A DNA stretch of 64,000 nucleotides, taken from assembly GCA_050246015.1 (NCBI GenBank), contig JBFWWU010000023.1, forward strand, positions 3,851-67,850. The letters run 5' to 3'. The stretch is from JTS-AC122 sp050246015 (GTDB lineage Bacteria > Planctomycetota > Phycisphaerae > Phycisphaerales > UBA1924). A model generated the notes under the pieces. It was given only the letters and a program-made list of their open reading frames with translations. It was not told where the DNA came from and did not search any database. The position numbers and the translations under genes were made by a program. Of the stretch, positions 7,787 to 14,547 are shown piece by piece. How positions within the stretch are numbered: position 1 is the stretch's first letter; each line of letters begins with the position of its first letter.

Positions 7787-9277
7787 ATGGCTGCTCATCC
7801 CGCACCCGCTCACCAACCCGCTTCCGGCCACTCCCATCCGCCCTCACTGCAGGAGTTCCACTGGGAACCGCAGCCCCGTGCTCAGGCCTTGATCAACGAA
7901 CTCATCGCGACCTTCTACGCTCGCCTCCCCGAGGCCGAAGCCTTCGCCGCCCGTCTCCGCCAGGAGACCGGCACCCGCTTCCACGACTGGATCGACCACA
8001 TCCAGGTCCCCACCCCCGCCACCAACAACACTCTCCGCAACAAACTCCTCGACGTCGGCTTTACCCTTCGCTCCCAACCAGGTGCCCCCAACTGCTTCGT
8101 TCACCAGGGCGCCATGTTCCCCGAGATCGTGCTCGTCGATGCCCGCACCACCGCCGGCGCGCCCGAGCCCATGCGTGTCGCCATCAAGGTCGAGTCCGTC
8201 GCCGACTTCATCGCGGCGAACAAAGTGCCCGACACGTACCCGGTTGAAGGCGAACCCCTCTCCCGCATCCGTCGCGCCCTCGCCTTCCAGACCCCACGCG
8301 CGGGCGAACTCGGCGCCACCGAACTCTGGGTCATCGAACGCCACGGGTACCGCGGCTACGACACGCCCCGCTCAGACCCGGCCCAGTCGCTCGCCATGTT
8401 GCGACACCTCGAAAACTTCCGCCGCCGACAGCGTGACTTCGCCGACGACGCCGAGGGCTACCGCCACGTCATGCGCCTCATCGACGACGCCGTCCGCGAC
8501 CTCGGCGTCGATTGGTCCTGCGACATCTTCTTCGCCGCGGAACGCGAGTTCTGGCAACGCCGAAACCGCGCCGGACAAGTCCAGAAAGCCCGCCAGGACA
8601 AACTCGGCCTCGGCTGGGCCAACCACGACCACCACACCTACCGCTCCTCTCGCGAGCACTTCAAGGCCCTCATCCAACTCCTCGAAAAACTCGGCTTCCG
8701 TTCACGCGAACGCTTCTACGCCGGCCACGAAGCCGGATGGGGCGCCCAGGTCATCGAGCAGCCCGTCACCCACATCACCATCTTCGCCGACGTCGATATG
8801 AGCCCCGAAGAACTCCAGGGCGATTTCGCTCACGAAGGCCTCCAGGCCCAGGACGAACTCGGCACCGTCGGCCTCTGGTGCGGGCTCCACGGCGAAGCCA
8901 TGCTCCAGGCCGGCATGCACCACCTCGAATGCCAGTTCGACCACCTCGCCCTCTGCGATCAACTCCGCTCCGCTTCCATCAACCACATGGACCCCTTCAC
9001 CACCTTCCCCTTCCTCCGACAGGCCTTCACCGAAGGCGAGCGCTGGCCCGTCTCCACCCTCCGCCTCACCCGCCTCGTTCAGGCCGGCAAGATCTCCAGG
9101 GCCCAGGCCCAACTCTTCCGCCAGGGCGGCGCCATCGGCTCACACCTCGAAAACCTCGAACGCAACGACGGCTACAAGGGCTTCAACCAGCAAGGCGTCA
9201 GCCACATCATCGCCAAGACCGACCCCCGCAAACAAACTAGCCCCGCCATCCCCCAAGAAGACCTCATCGGGGCATAA
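7787..9277 (+). CDS. conserved hypothetical protein, possibly two VOC-like modules
   Basis: 496-aa soluble protein that I do not recognise. The ATG at 7787 has AGGAG 11 bases upstream. Two segments look like vicinal-oxygen-chelate (glyoxalase-like) half-barrels: about residues 70-140 (DHIQVPTPATNN, then KLLDVGF and MFPEIVLV) and about residues 280-360 (DHHTYRSSREHF, LLEKLGFRSRERF, VTHITIFADVD). Each has a His near the start and an acidic residue at the end of a later strand, as in metal-dependent VOC enzymes. A His/Cys-rich part follows (WCGLHGEAM, MHHLECQFDHLALC). The VOC reading is by eye and tentative. It appears monocistronic; a palindromic repeat lies just after its stop. Confidence 0.7.
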   Translation: MAAHPAPAHQPASGHSHPPSLQEFHWEPQPRAQALINELIATFYARLPEAEAFAARLRQETGTRFHDWIDHIQVPTPATNNTLRNKLLDVGFTLRSQPGAPNCFVHQGAMFPEIVLVDARTTAGAPEPMRVAIKVESVADFIAANKVPDTYPVEGEPLSRIRRALAFQTPRAGELGATELWVIERHGYRGYDTPRSDPAQSLAMLRHLENFRRRQRDFADDAEGYRHVMRLIDDAVRDLGVDWSCDIFFAAEREFWQRRNRAGQVQKARQDKLGLGWANHDHHTYRSSREHFKALIQLLEKLGFRSRERFYAGHEAGWGAQVIEQPVTHITIFADVDMSPEELQGDFAHEGLQAQDELGTVGLWCGLHGEAMLQAGMHHLECQFDHLALCDQLRSASINHMDPFTTFPFLRQAFTEGERWPVSTLRLTRLVQAGKISRAQAQLFRQGGAIGSHLENLERNDGYKGFNQQGVSHIIAKTDPRKQTSPAIPQEDLIGA

Positions 9278-9280
9278 CAA

Positions 9281-9316
9281 CACAGTGGACCCGCCGTCCC
9301 GCCCGGCGGCGGTTGA
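9281..9316. repeat. degenerate copy of the dispersed palindromic repeat
   Basis: CAGTGGACCCGCCGTCCC followed by GCCCGGCGGCGG, a diverged member of the GGCAGGCG hairpin family, placed between the convergent genes ending at 9277 and 9387. Confidence 0.55.
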
Positions 9317-9386
9317 ACCATCTAGTCATGTACGCGGGTTCGCTGACAGACCTGCCGCCCAGGTTCAACCGGCGGTTCCTCCCCAT

Positions 9387-10652
9387 CTACCTCGGCCTCT
9401 CCAGCCCCGCCTGCCCCAGCGTCACGATCGTCACCTCCCCCATCTTCCGCCGCTTCACATACTCCCTTACCCGCTCCAGCGTCAGCGCGTCGTACACCCT
9501 TGTGATCTCATCCAGCGACCTCGCCTTGCCCCGCTTGTAGTAGTCCCCGGCGAGCGCGTGCGCCCGCGCCGACGTCGACTCCCCCGAAAAGATGATCCGC
9601 GACTTGATCCCCGTGATCGCGATATCAAACTCCTCCTGCGTGATCTCCCCGACCCCCGCCCACCCCTGATCCATCTTCCGCAGTTCCGCGATCAGCACAT
9701 TCAACGACTCCTGCGCCCGGTCCGGCTGCGTCCCCACATACGCCGTGCACTGCCCCCAATCTCGCTCCGCCGAATACGACTGGCTCACCGAATAGCACAG
9801 CCCCCGCTTCTCGCGCACCTCGATGAACAGCCGCGCCGACATCCCCCCCGACAGCACCGAACTCACCACCCGCTCCAGCGGCGAATCCTCGCTCACTTCC
9901 CGCGGCGCCTCGTGCGCCAGCACGATGTGCACCTGCGCCGCCTTGTCCTCGATGTGGTCATACGCCCCGCGACCCGTCGGCGACCCCGGCTTCACCTCCG
10001 CCGCCTGCCCCGTCCACCCCTTCAGCAACACGTCCAGACTCCGCGCGATCCCGTCCGCTCCGCCCGCCGATTCCACCTCCCCCGCGATCGACATGATCGA
10101 CCCCCCCGGCACCGCGCGAGCCCCCCACTCTCCCACCAGGTCCTCTCGCGTGATGCGTCCCAACGTCTCCGGCGTCCCCAGCCCCGATCGATTGATCGGC
10201 GTCGGCGAGTGCAGTTCCCGCAATCTCAGCGACGCCCGCTGCGGCGGGTCATCCTTCAGCGATTCGATCGCCTGAAGCGCCAGGTCCCGCACCGGCTCGA
10301 TCGACTCCTCATCCATCCGCGGCCGACGCACCATGTCCACCAGCAGCGGCAGCGATTCCGTCAGCCTCGCCCCCACCAGCGTGTACCCGAACCGCATGAA
10401 CACCGCGCCCCCATCCACCGATCGCGTGATCCCCAGCGAATCCAGCGCATCCGCGTGACCCCGCGAGTCCAGGTCCCCGCACCCCCGCATCAGCAGTTCG
10501 TTCCACATCGCCCCGAGCCCCTGCTTCGACTCCGGCTCGCTCCCATACCCCGCCGGGACATACCACGCCACCCCGATCGATCGCACACCCGGAATCGATT
10601 CCACGATCAGCGGCATCCCGCAGTCAAGCATCCGTGTCTCAAGTCGTGCCAT
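9387..10652 (-). CDS. M16 peptidase-like protein lacking the zinc-binding motif
   Basis: 421-aa protein with the two-domain M16 (pitrilysin/processing peptidase) fold. Near the N-terminus, where active members have HXXEH (as in GLAHFLEHMLFKG), this protein reads GLGAMWNELLMRG, so both zinc histidines and the catalytic glutamate are gone. The C-terminal half keeps the substrate-side pattern GGMSARLFIEVREKRGLCYSV. It therefore resembles the non-catalytic partner subunit of two-gene M16 systems; no catalytic partner is adjacent. The start at 10652 follows AAGGAG; the open frame upstream only translates the tandem palindromic repeats. No signal peptide is seen. Confidence 0.85.
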   Translation of the reverse strand: MARLETRMLDCGMPLIVESIPGVRSIGVAWYVPAGYGSEPESKQGLGAMWNELLMRGCGDLDSRGHADALDSLGITRSVDGGAVFMRFGYTLVGARLTESLPLLVDMVRRPRMDEESIEPVRDLALQAIESLKDDPPQRASLRLRELHSPTPINRSGLGTPETLGRITREDLVGEWGARAVPGGSIMSIAGEVESAGGADGIARSLDVLLKGWTGQAAEVKPGSPTGRGAYDHIEDKAAQVHIVLAHEAPREVSEDSPLERVVSSVLSGGMSARLFIEVREKRGLCYSVSQSYSAERDWGQCTAYVGTQPDRAQESLNVLIAELRKMDQGWAGVGEITQEEFDIAITGIKSRIIFSGESTSARAHALAGDYYKRGKARSLDEITRVYDALTLERVREYVKRRKMGEVTIVTLGQAGLERPR

Positions 10653-11065
10653 GTCCGCTCCTTCGCTCGCGTCCGCTCGATCCCACCTCGGGTGGCCCCT
10701 ACTCAACCTCATCGAACTGGCGTCCCGCCTGCCTCTTCTCCTCCTCGTGGGGCAGGCGTCCCGCCCGCCTCTTCTCCTCCTTGTGGGGCAGGAGTCCCGC
10801 CTGCCTCTACCACCTTTACACATCCTTCCTCCATTCCCATACTCCGAATAACTCGCTCAGCATACGCCCAGTCCCAGAATCACGCCGCACGATCCGCGCA
10901 GCAGTTGCGAGCAGCACCCCTCGGCTGCCAAATCGCATCCTCGACCTGAGGGGCTCGCTCCACCGCGCCGATACTGCGCCGTGCGACGTGTCGCCGCGCT
11001 CGGGTCGCGCCTGCCCTCCGTTGGGTGCGTGCGAAGAGTCCGCGTCGTGTTCAAGGGGAACCGTG
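10653..11065. other. 413-bp divergent intergenic region
   Basis: This lies between the minus-strand M16-like gene and the plus-strand gene at 11066, so it should hold both promoters. I see three tandem copies of the palindromic repeat (10711-10812) and then roughly 250 bp of unannotated sequence with no convincing ORF. No clear -35/-10 pair was found. Confidence 0.5.
10711..10812. repeat. three tandem copies of the palindromic repeat
   Basis: Copies start near 10714, 10743 and 10781, with a unit of about 35-38 bp. Each contains a variant of GGCGTCCCGCCTGCCTC, and the second and third are preceded by C(T)TCGTGGGGCAGG-type or TTGTGGGGCAGG sequence. The second has CGCCCGCC and the third GGAGTCC, so each has drifted from a perfect palindrome. 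Confidence 0.8.
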
Positions 11066-11689
11066 ATGCGCTGGGTCATCGATCTGCTCACGCTCGTGAT
11101 CGCGGTTGCCATGCTCGCCGGCCTCGTCTGGTTCCACCGTCAGGAAGATGATCAGGAACTCGCCATCAAGCAGACCCTCGCGGCTCGCAACCGCCTCGAA
11201 CTCGAAATCCGTTATCGCTCCATCTCTCGTACCGCCGAACTCAACGCCCGCGGCTGGCCCAACACCGTCGATCCCAACTGGTTCGAGACCGATCCCCCCA
11301 GGAACCCCCTCATTTCCGCCGAGTGCCCCTGGGTCGAAGTCGCCTCGCTCGATGACGCCGGTCTTCAGAACCCCACCGTCCGAATGACCCTCGACGGCAC
11401 CCTCGCCGGCTTCTGGTACAACCCCTACCTCGGTATCCTGCGCGCTCGCGTCCCCGTCATGCTCAGCGACCAAGACGCCGTCGAACTCTACAACCGCATC
11501 AACTCCACGCGCCTCTCATCGATCTTCCAAGACAGTTCGGCTCACGAAGACACCGCCACCACCGCCCTCGTCCAAGCACAGAAAAACCGGGAAGCGCAGG
11601 AAAACGCCCTCGACCCGACTCGCCCACGCGACGATTCGCCCCCTGCCAACACCAAGCGGCCCACTTTGTCCCAAGTCCCGAAAAACTAG
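11066..11689 (+). CDS. single-pass membrane protein of unknown function
   Basis: 207-aa protein with one N-terminal transmembrane helix (about residues 4-22, ending GLVWFHRQ), then a short coiled region with a basic/acidic mix (QEDDQELAIKQTLAARNRLELE) and a soluble domain containing NARGWPNTVDPNWF and GTLAGFWYNPYLGILRARVP. A helix followed by a globular domain recalls pseudopilin-like proteins, but no prepilin peptidase site (G before F/M and E5) is visible, so that is not claimed. AAGGGGA precedes the start (ATG 11066; GTG 11063 is also in frame). The C-terminal 40 residues are polar and probably disordered. Confidence 0.75.
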   Translation: MRWVIDLLTLVIAVAMLAGLVWFHRQEDDQELAIKQTLAARNRLELEIRYRSISRTAELNARGWPNTVDPNWFETDPPRNPLISAECPWVEVASLDDAGLQNPTVRMTLDGTLAGFWYNPYLGILRARVPVMLSDQDAVELYNRINSTRLSSIFQDSSAHEDTATTALVQAQKNREAQENALDPTRPRDDSPPANTKRPTLSQVPKN

Positions 11690-11739
11690 ATCTTTTCTTC
11701 CGACATCTGCGCCGATTACGCCGCGATCTCGTCGGGTTC

Positions 11740-12501
11740 TCACGCTAACCCAAGCACATGTTCCATCGTGTACCAGCCCGGCTGACGCGCCGCGAGCCAT
11801 TTCGCCGCGCGCAGCGCCCCGTGCGCGAACACGTCGCGCGTCGTCGCTCGGTGCGTGAGTTCGATGTACTCTCCCCCGCCGGCGAACCGGATCGTGTGCT
11901 CGCCGACCACATCTCCGCCCCGTAGCGAGAGGATCTGATCCCCCTTCACCTCGCGACCGGACTCACGGATGGCTTGCGCGAGCCGCAGCGCCGTCCCCGA
12001 GGGCGCGTCCTTCTTCTGGTTGTGATGAGCCTCCACGATCGAGACGTCGTACTCGATCCCGAGCGCACGGGCCACCTCCGAAGCCGCCCGCGCGAGCACC
12101 GCGACCCCCAGAGACGTGTTCGGCGCGACGAGAATCGGAATTTTTTTTGCGCTCGCGCGGAGTTCATCCATCGTCATTGTGGATAACGCGGTTGTCCCCA
12201 CGAGCAGCGCGAGGGATCGCTCCGCCGCGAACTCCGCCGCGCGCCGCGCTCCGTCGTCGCTCGTGAAATCAATCAGCACCTGCCCCTCGACGCCGCGCGG
12301 CACGCGATCCAGAGAATCGCATTCCACACCGTGTTTTGCATGAGTTTCTGCTTGTCTCTCCGCGGCGTGTTCGCTCGCGAGCGCGCGATCAACCACCGCG
12401 CTGATCCTGATCGTTGAATCGCGCCGCGCCAGCGCGACGATCCGCGCGCCCAGTCGTCCCAGCGCGCCGTGAACGATGATCGAGGTGGTCGTGCTTGACA
12501 T
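11740..12501 (-). CDS. dapB: 4-hydroxy-tetrahydrodipicolinate reductase
   Basis: 253-aa cytosolic enzyme of the diaminopimelate/lysine pathway, using NAD(P)H to reduce HTPA to tetrahydrodipicolinate. The N-terminal Rossmann motif is IIVHGALGRLGARI. The C-terminal signature EAHHNQKKDAPSGTAL carries the catalytic His pair and Lys. TSLGVAVLARAASEVA and the GGGEYIELTHRATTRD region match the family. The ATG at 12501 is chosen by homology, although an ATG five codons upstream (12516) is possible; neither has a good ribosome site. It is divergent from the lysine-rich peptide gene at 12675. Confidence 0.95.
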   Translation of the reverse strand: MSSTTTSIIVHGALGRLGARIVALARRDSTIRISAVVDRALASEHAAERQAETHAKHGVECDSLDRVPRGVEGQVLIDFTSDDGARRAAEFAAERSLALLVGTTALSTMTMDELRASAKKIPILVAPNTSLGVAVLARAASEVARALGIEYDVSIVEAHHNQKKDAPSGTALRLAQAIRESGREVKGDQILSLRGGDVVGEHTIRFAGGGEYIELTHRATTRDVFAHGALRAAKWLAARQPGWYTMEHVLGLA

Positions 12502-12674
12502 CGACTTGCATTCCATAGGTGTTTCAGTGTATCTTGCTCGCGCATCACTCAAGGGATTGTGCGTCGATGTCCGATACATACAACTGGAAACTCCGCGGCG
12601 ACCGTGCATCGTGGTGATCCGCGCCGCGCCTGACGACGACGATCTCTTCCTTTCAACTGTTCGAGGAGAACCCC

Positions 12675-12749
12675 ATGGCCAAGAAAGCAAAGAAAGCCGC
12701 GAAGAAGTCCGCTAAGAAGGCTTCCAAGAAGGCTTCGAAGAAGAAGTAA
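12675..12749 (+). CDS. 24-residue lysine-rich histone H1-tail-like peptide
   Basis: A very small gene: 24 residues made almost entirely of Lys, Ala and Ser in an AKKA/SKKA repeat, starting MAKKAKKAAKKSAKKAS. GAGGAG lies 8-12 bases before the ATG, and a strong intrinsic terminator (12848-12883) follows about 100 bp after the stop, so it has the structure of an independent short transcript. The repeat resembles C-terminal tails of bacterial histone H1-like (Hc1/HU-tail) DNA-binding proteins, here without any globular domain. A nucleic-acid-binding role is inference. A possible promoter is TTGTGC-16-TACAAC around 12557-12584. Confidence 0.6.
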   Translation: MAKKAKKAAKKSAKKASKKASKKK

Positions 12750-12847
12750 TCGTTCTTTCCTCCCTCCAGACGTCCTTTCAACCTCAAACTGCCGGATGAG
12801 CCAGCGGGCGGCGTAGCCCGAGCCATCGGAACACCACAACCAACAGC

Positions 12848-12883
12848 GGGGCCGACCTTCACGGTCGGCCCCGATTGGTTTTT
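12848..12883 (+). terminator. intrinsic terminator after the lysine-rich peptide gene
   Basis: A 10-bp perfect GC-rich stem, GGGGCCGACC (12848-12857) with GGTCGGCCCC (12863-12872), around the loop TTCAC, followed by GATTGGTTTTT. It is a textbook rho-independent terminator in plus orientation. Confidence 0.85.
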
Positions 12884-13016
12884 GGAACGTTGATGCGCGC
12901 GCGAATGTGCCCACGACACCGCAGTGACGCCGGTTGCGCGGGGTTTGGAGTGCGAGTTCGATGGGATCAGGATCGAATTGGTGGCGATCCGACCATGAAC
13001 AAGCGAGAATTCACCC

Positions 13017-13685
13017 ATGTCCGACTCAGACAACACCATCAGCCGCGCGCGCCGACACCTTCGTTGCCACTTTGAGGGGAGTTTGACGCTCGGTGATCGC
13101 ATCGCACGCACCGCCTACATCCGTGATCCCGCCGACGGATCGCTCATTGCCGCCGTCGAGCGATGGATCTCGGACAAGAGTGAAGCGACGCTCCTCATCC
13201 CGGATCCCGGGCCCGGATCGCTTGAACTTCACGTCGGCATCACGCTCATCGACCCCAACCAGGAATACGTCTGCGATCGGTGGCCCGCGTATCACGGCTC
13301 AGCGTCGCACCGGGCCTGGGCCCGGCTCGCCATCCTGGCGGGCAAACTCGATGGAGAGGTGATCGAGGGGAGCGACCTGTCAATTTCCACCAGCCTGCGC
13401 ACCCAGGAGCCGGGGCTGGTGAAGCGGGCCAACGCGGATCGGGGCGCCCTGGCGCGTTTTTGCGAGCGATTTCTGCGGATGAGCATCCCTGCGGCGACGT
13501 GCGTCGGAGTGGATCAGTTTGGAATGGACCTCAGGTCGAGCATCGGCCCGGTCAGGCTCGACATCGAGGAGCCCGCCCGGGCGGCGATCAAGCCCGCCGA
13601 CCACGCGACCTTCCAGATTGAATCGGGCGCAGACATCGTGAAGTGGCTTACCTTGCCATCGTCCCACCCGGGCCAAGGGCTGTAG
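13017..13685 (+). CDS. conserved hypothetical protein
   Basis: 222-aa soluble protein without signal peptide or membrane segment. It carries a domain opening ARRHLRCHFEGSLTLGDR, a beta-rich middle (ATLLIPDPGPGSLELHVG, CDRWPAYHG) and a C-terminal helical part with two cysteine-containing stretches (ARFCERFLRM, ATCVGVDQFGMDLRSS). I do not recognise the family. Codon use matches neighbouring genes. It ends 14 bp before the convergent CoA-transferase gene. The start ATG at 13017 has only a weak AAGCGAGAA upstream. Confidence 0.65.
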   Translation: MSDSDNTISRARRHLRCHFEGSLTLGDRIARTAYIRDPADGSLIAAVERWISDKSEATLLIPDPGPGSLELHVGITLIDPNQEYVCDRWPAYHGSASHRAWARLAILAGKLDGEVIEGSDLSISTSLRTQEPGLVKRANADRGALARFCERFLRMSIPAATCVGVDQFGMDLRSSIGPVRLDIEEPARAAIKPADHATFQIESGADIVKWLTLPSSHPGQGL

Positions 13686-13699
13686 CCACGCGTGCGGAC

Positions 13700-14362
13700 C
13701 TACACGCTCACGGTCTTGACGTTCGGCGCGACGAGGAACTCGGCTTCGCTCCTGGCCTTGACTTCTTCCACGGTCACTCCCGGGGCGACTTCGGTGAGGA
13801 CAAAGCGGGCTTTGGAATCGTCGAACTCCATCACGCACAGATCGGTGATGAGCATGTGCACGCACTGCTGGCCGGTCAGGGGAAGCGAGCAGGACCGGAC
13901 AAACTTGGCCGACCCATCCTTGGCGTTGTGCTCCATCGCGACGACGACCTTCTTGACGCCGGCGACCAGGTCCATCGCCCCGCCCATGCCCTTGACCATC
14001 TTGCCGGGGATCATCCAGTTGGCGATGTCGCCGGCCTGAGAGATTTGCATGGCGCCGAGGATGCACAGATCGATGTGTCCGCCCCGGATCATGGCGAAGG
14101 AATCGGAGGAGGAGAAGTACGCCGCGCCGGTGCGGGCGGTGATGGTCTGCTTGCCGGCGTTGATGAGGTCTGGGTCCACGTGTGCATCATCGGGGAAGGG
14201 GCCGATGCCCAGGAGCCCGTTTTCGGATTGAAGCCAGACGTCCATGCCTTGGGGGACGTGGTTGGCGACGAGGGTGGGCATGCCGATGCCGAGGTTGACG
14301 ACGAAACCGTCCTTGAGTTCGCGGGCGGCACGCCGGGTGATGTCATCGCGTGAAAGGGGCAT
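13700..14362 (-). CDS. CoA-transferase subunit B (3-oxoacid CoA-transferase type)
   Basis: 220-aa beta subunit of a family I CoA-transferase (ScoB/AtoA/PcaJ type), which moves CoA from succinyl-CoA to a 3-oxoacid. The N-terminus (DGFVVNLGIGMPTLVANHV) and the catalytic-glutamate motif QSENGLLGIGP are clear, as are GGHIDLCILGAMQIS, NWMIPGKMVKGMGGAMDL and VMEHNAKDG (read AMEHNAKDG here). The enzyme normally needs an alpha subunit encoded next door; here metG lies upstream and no alpha subunit is in the window. The start at 14362 is set by homology (MPLSRDDITRRAA); no good ribosome site is visible. Confidence 0.9.
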   Translation of the reverse strand: MPLSRDDITRRAARELKDGFVVNLGIGMPTLVANHVPQGMDVWLQSENGLLGIGPFPDDAHVDPDLINAGKQTITARTGAAYFSSSDSFAMIRGGHIDLCILGAMQISQAGDIANWMIPGKMVKGMGGAMDLVAGVKKVVVAMEHNAKDGSAKFVRSCSLPLTGQQCVHMLITDLCVMEFDDSKARFVLTEVAPGVTVEEVKARSEAEFLVAPNVKTVSV

Positions 14363-14460
14363 GAGCGAAGGTCTCCGTGCAGGAATGCGGAGTGTAGGTG
14401 GGCGAGGGCGCTCTGCCGATCTCAGCAGAAGAGAAGAGAAGAGAAGAGAGATAGAAGGTG

Positions 14461-14490
14461 TAGAGGCAGGCGGGACGCCTGCCCCACGAG
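14461..14490. repeat. palindromic repeat copy (inverse orientation)
   Basis: TAGAGGCAGGCGGGACGCCT continuing to GCCCCACGAG is the reverse complement of the consensus element, between metG and the CoA-transferase gene. It is preceded at about 14421-14448 by a (AGAAG)n-like short tandem repeat. Confidence 0.8.
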
Positions 14491-14547
14491 GTTTGGTAGT
14501 TGGAAACGAGAAGAAGGAGAGAGGGGAAGGGAGGGAGAGGACGCGGC

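Noticed and set aside
10653..10823. N-terminal extension of the M16-like frame to 10823
   Set aside because: It only translates the three tandem palindromic repeats; AAGGAG and homology support the start at 10652.
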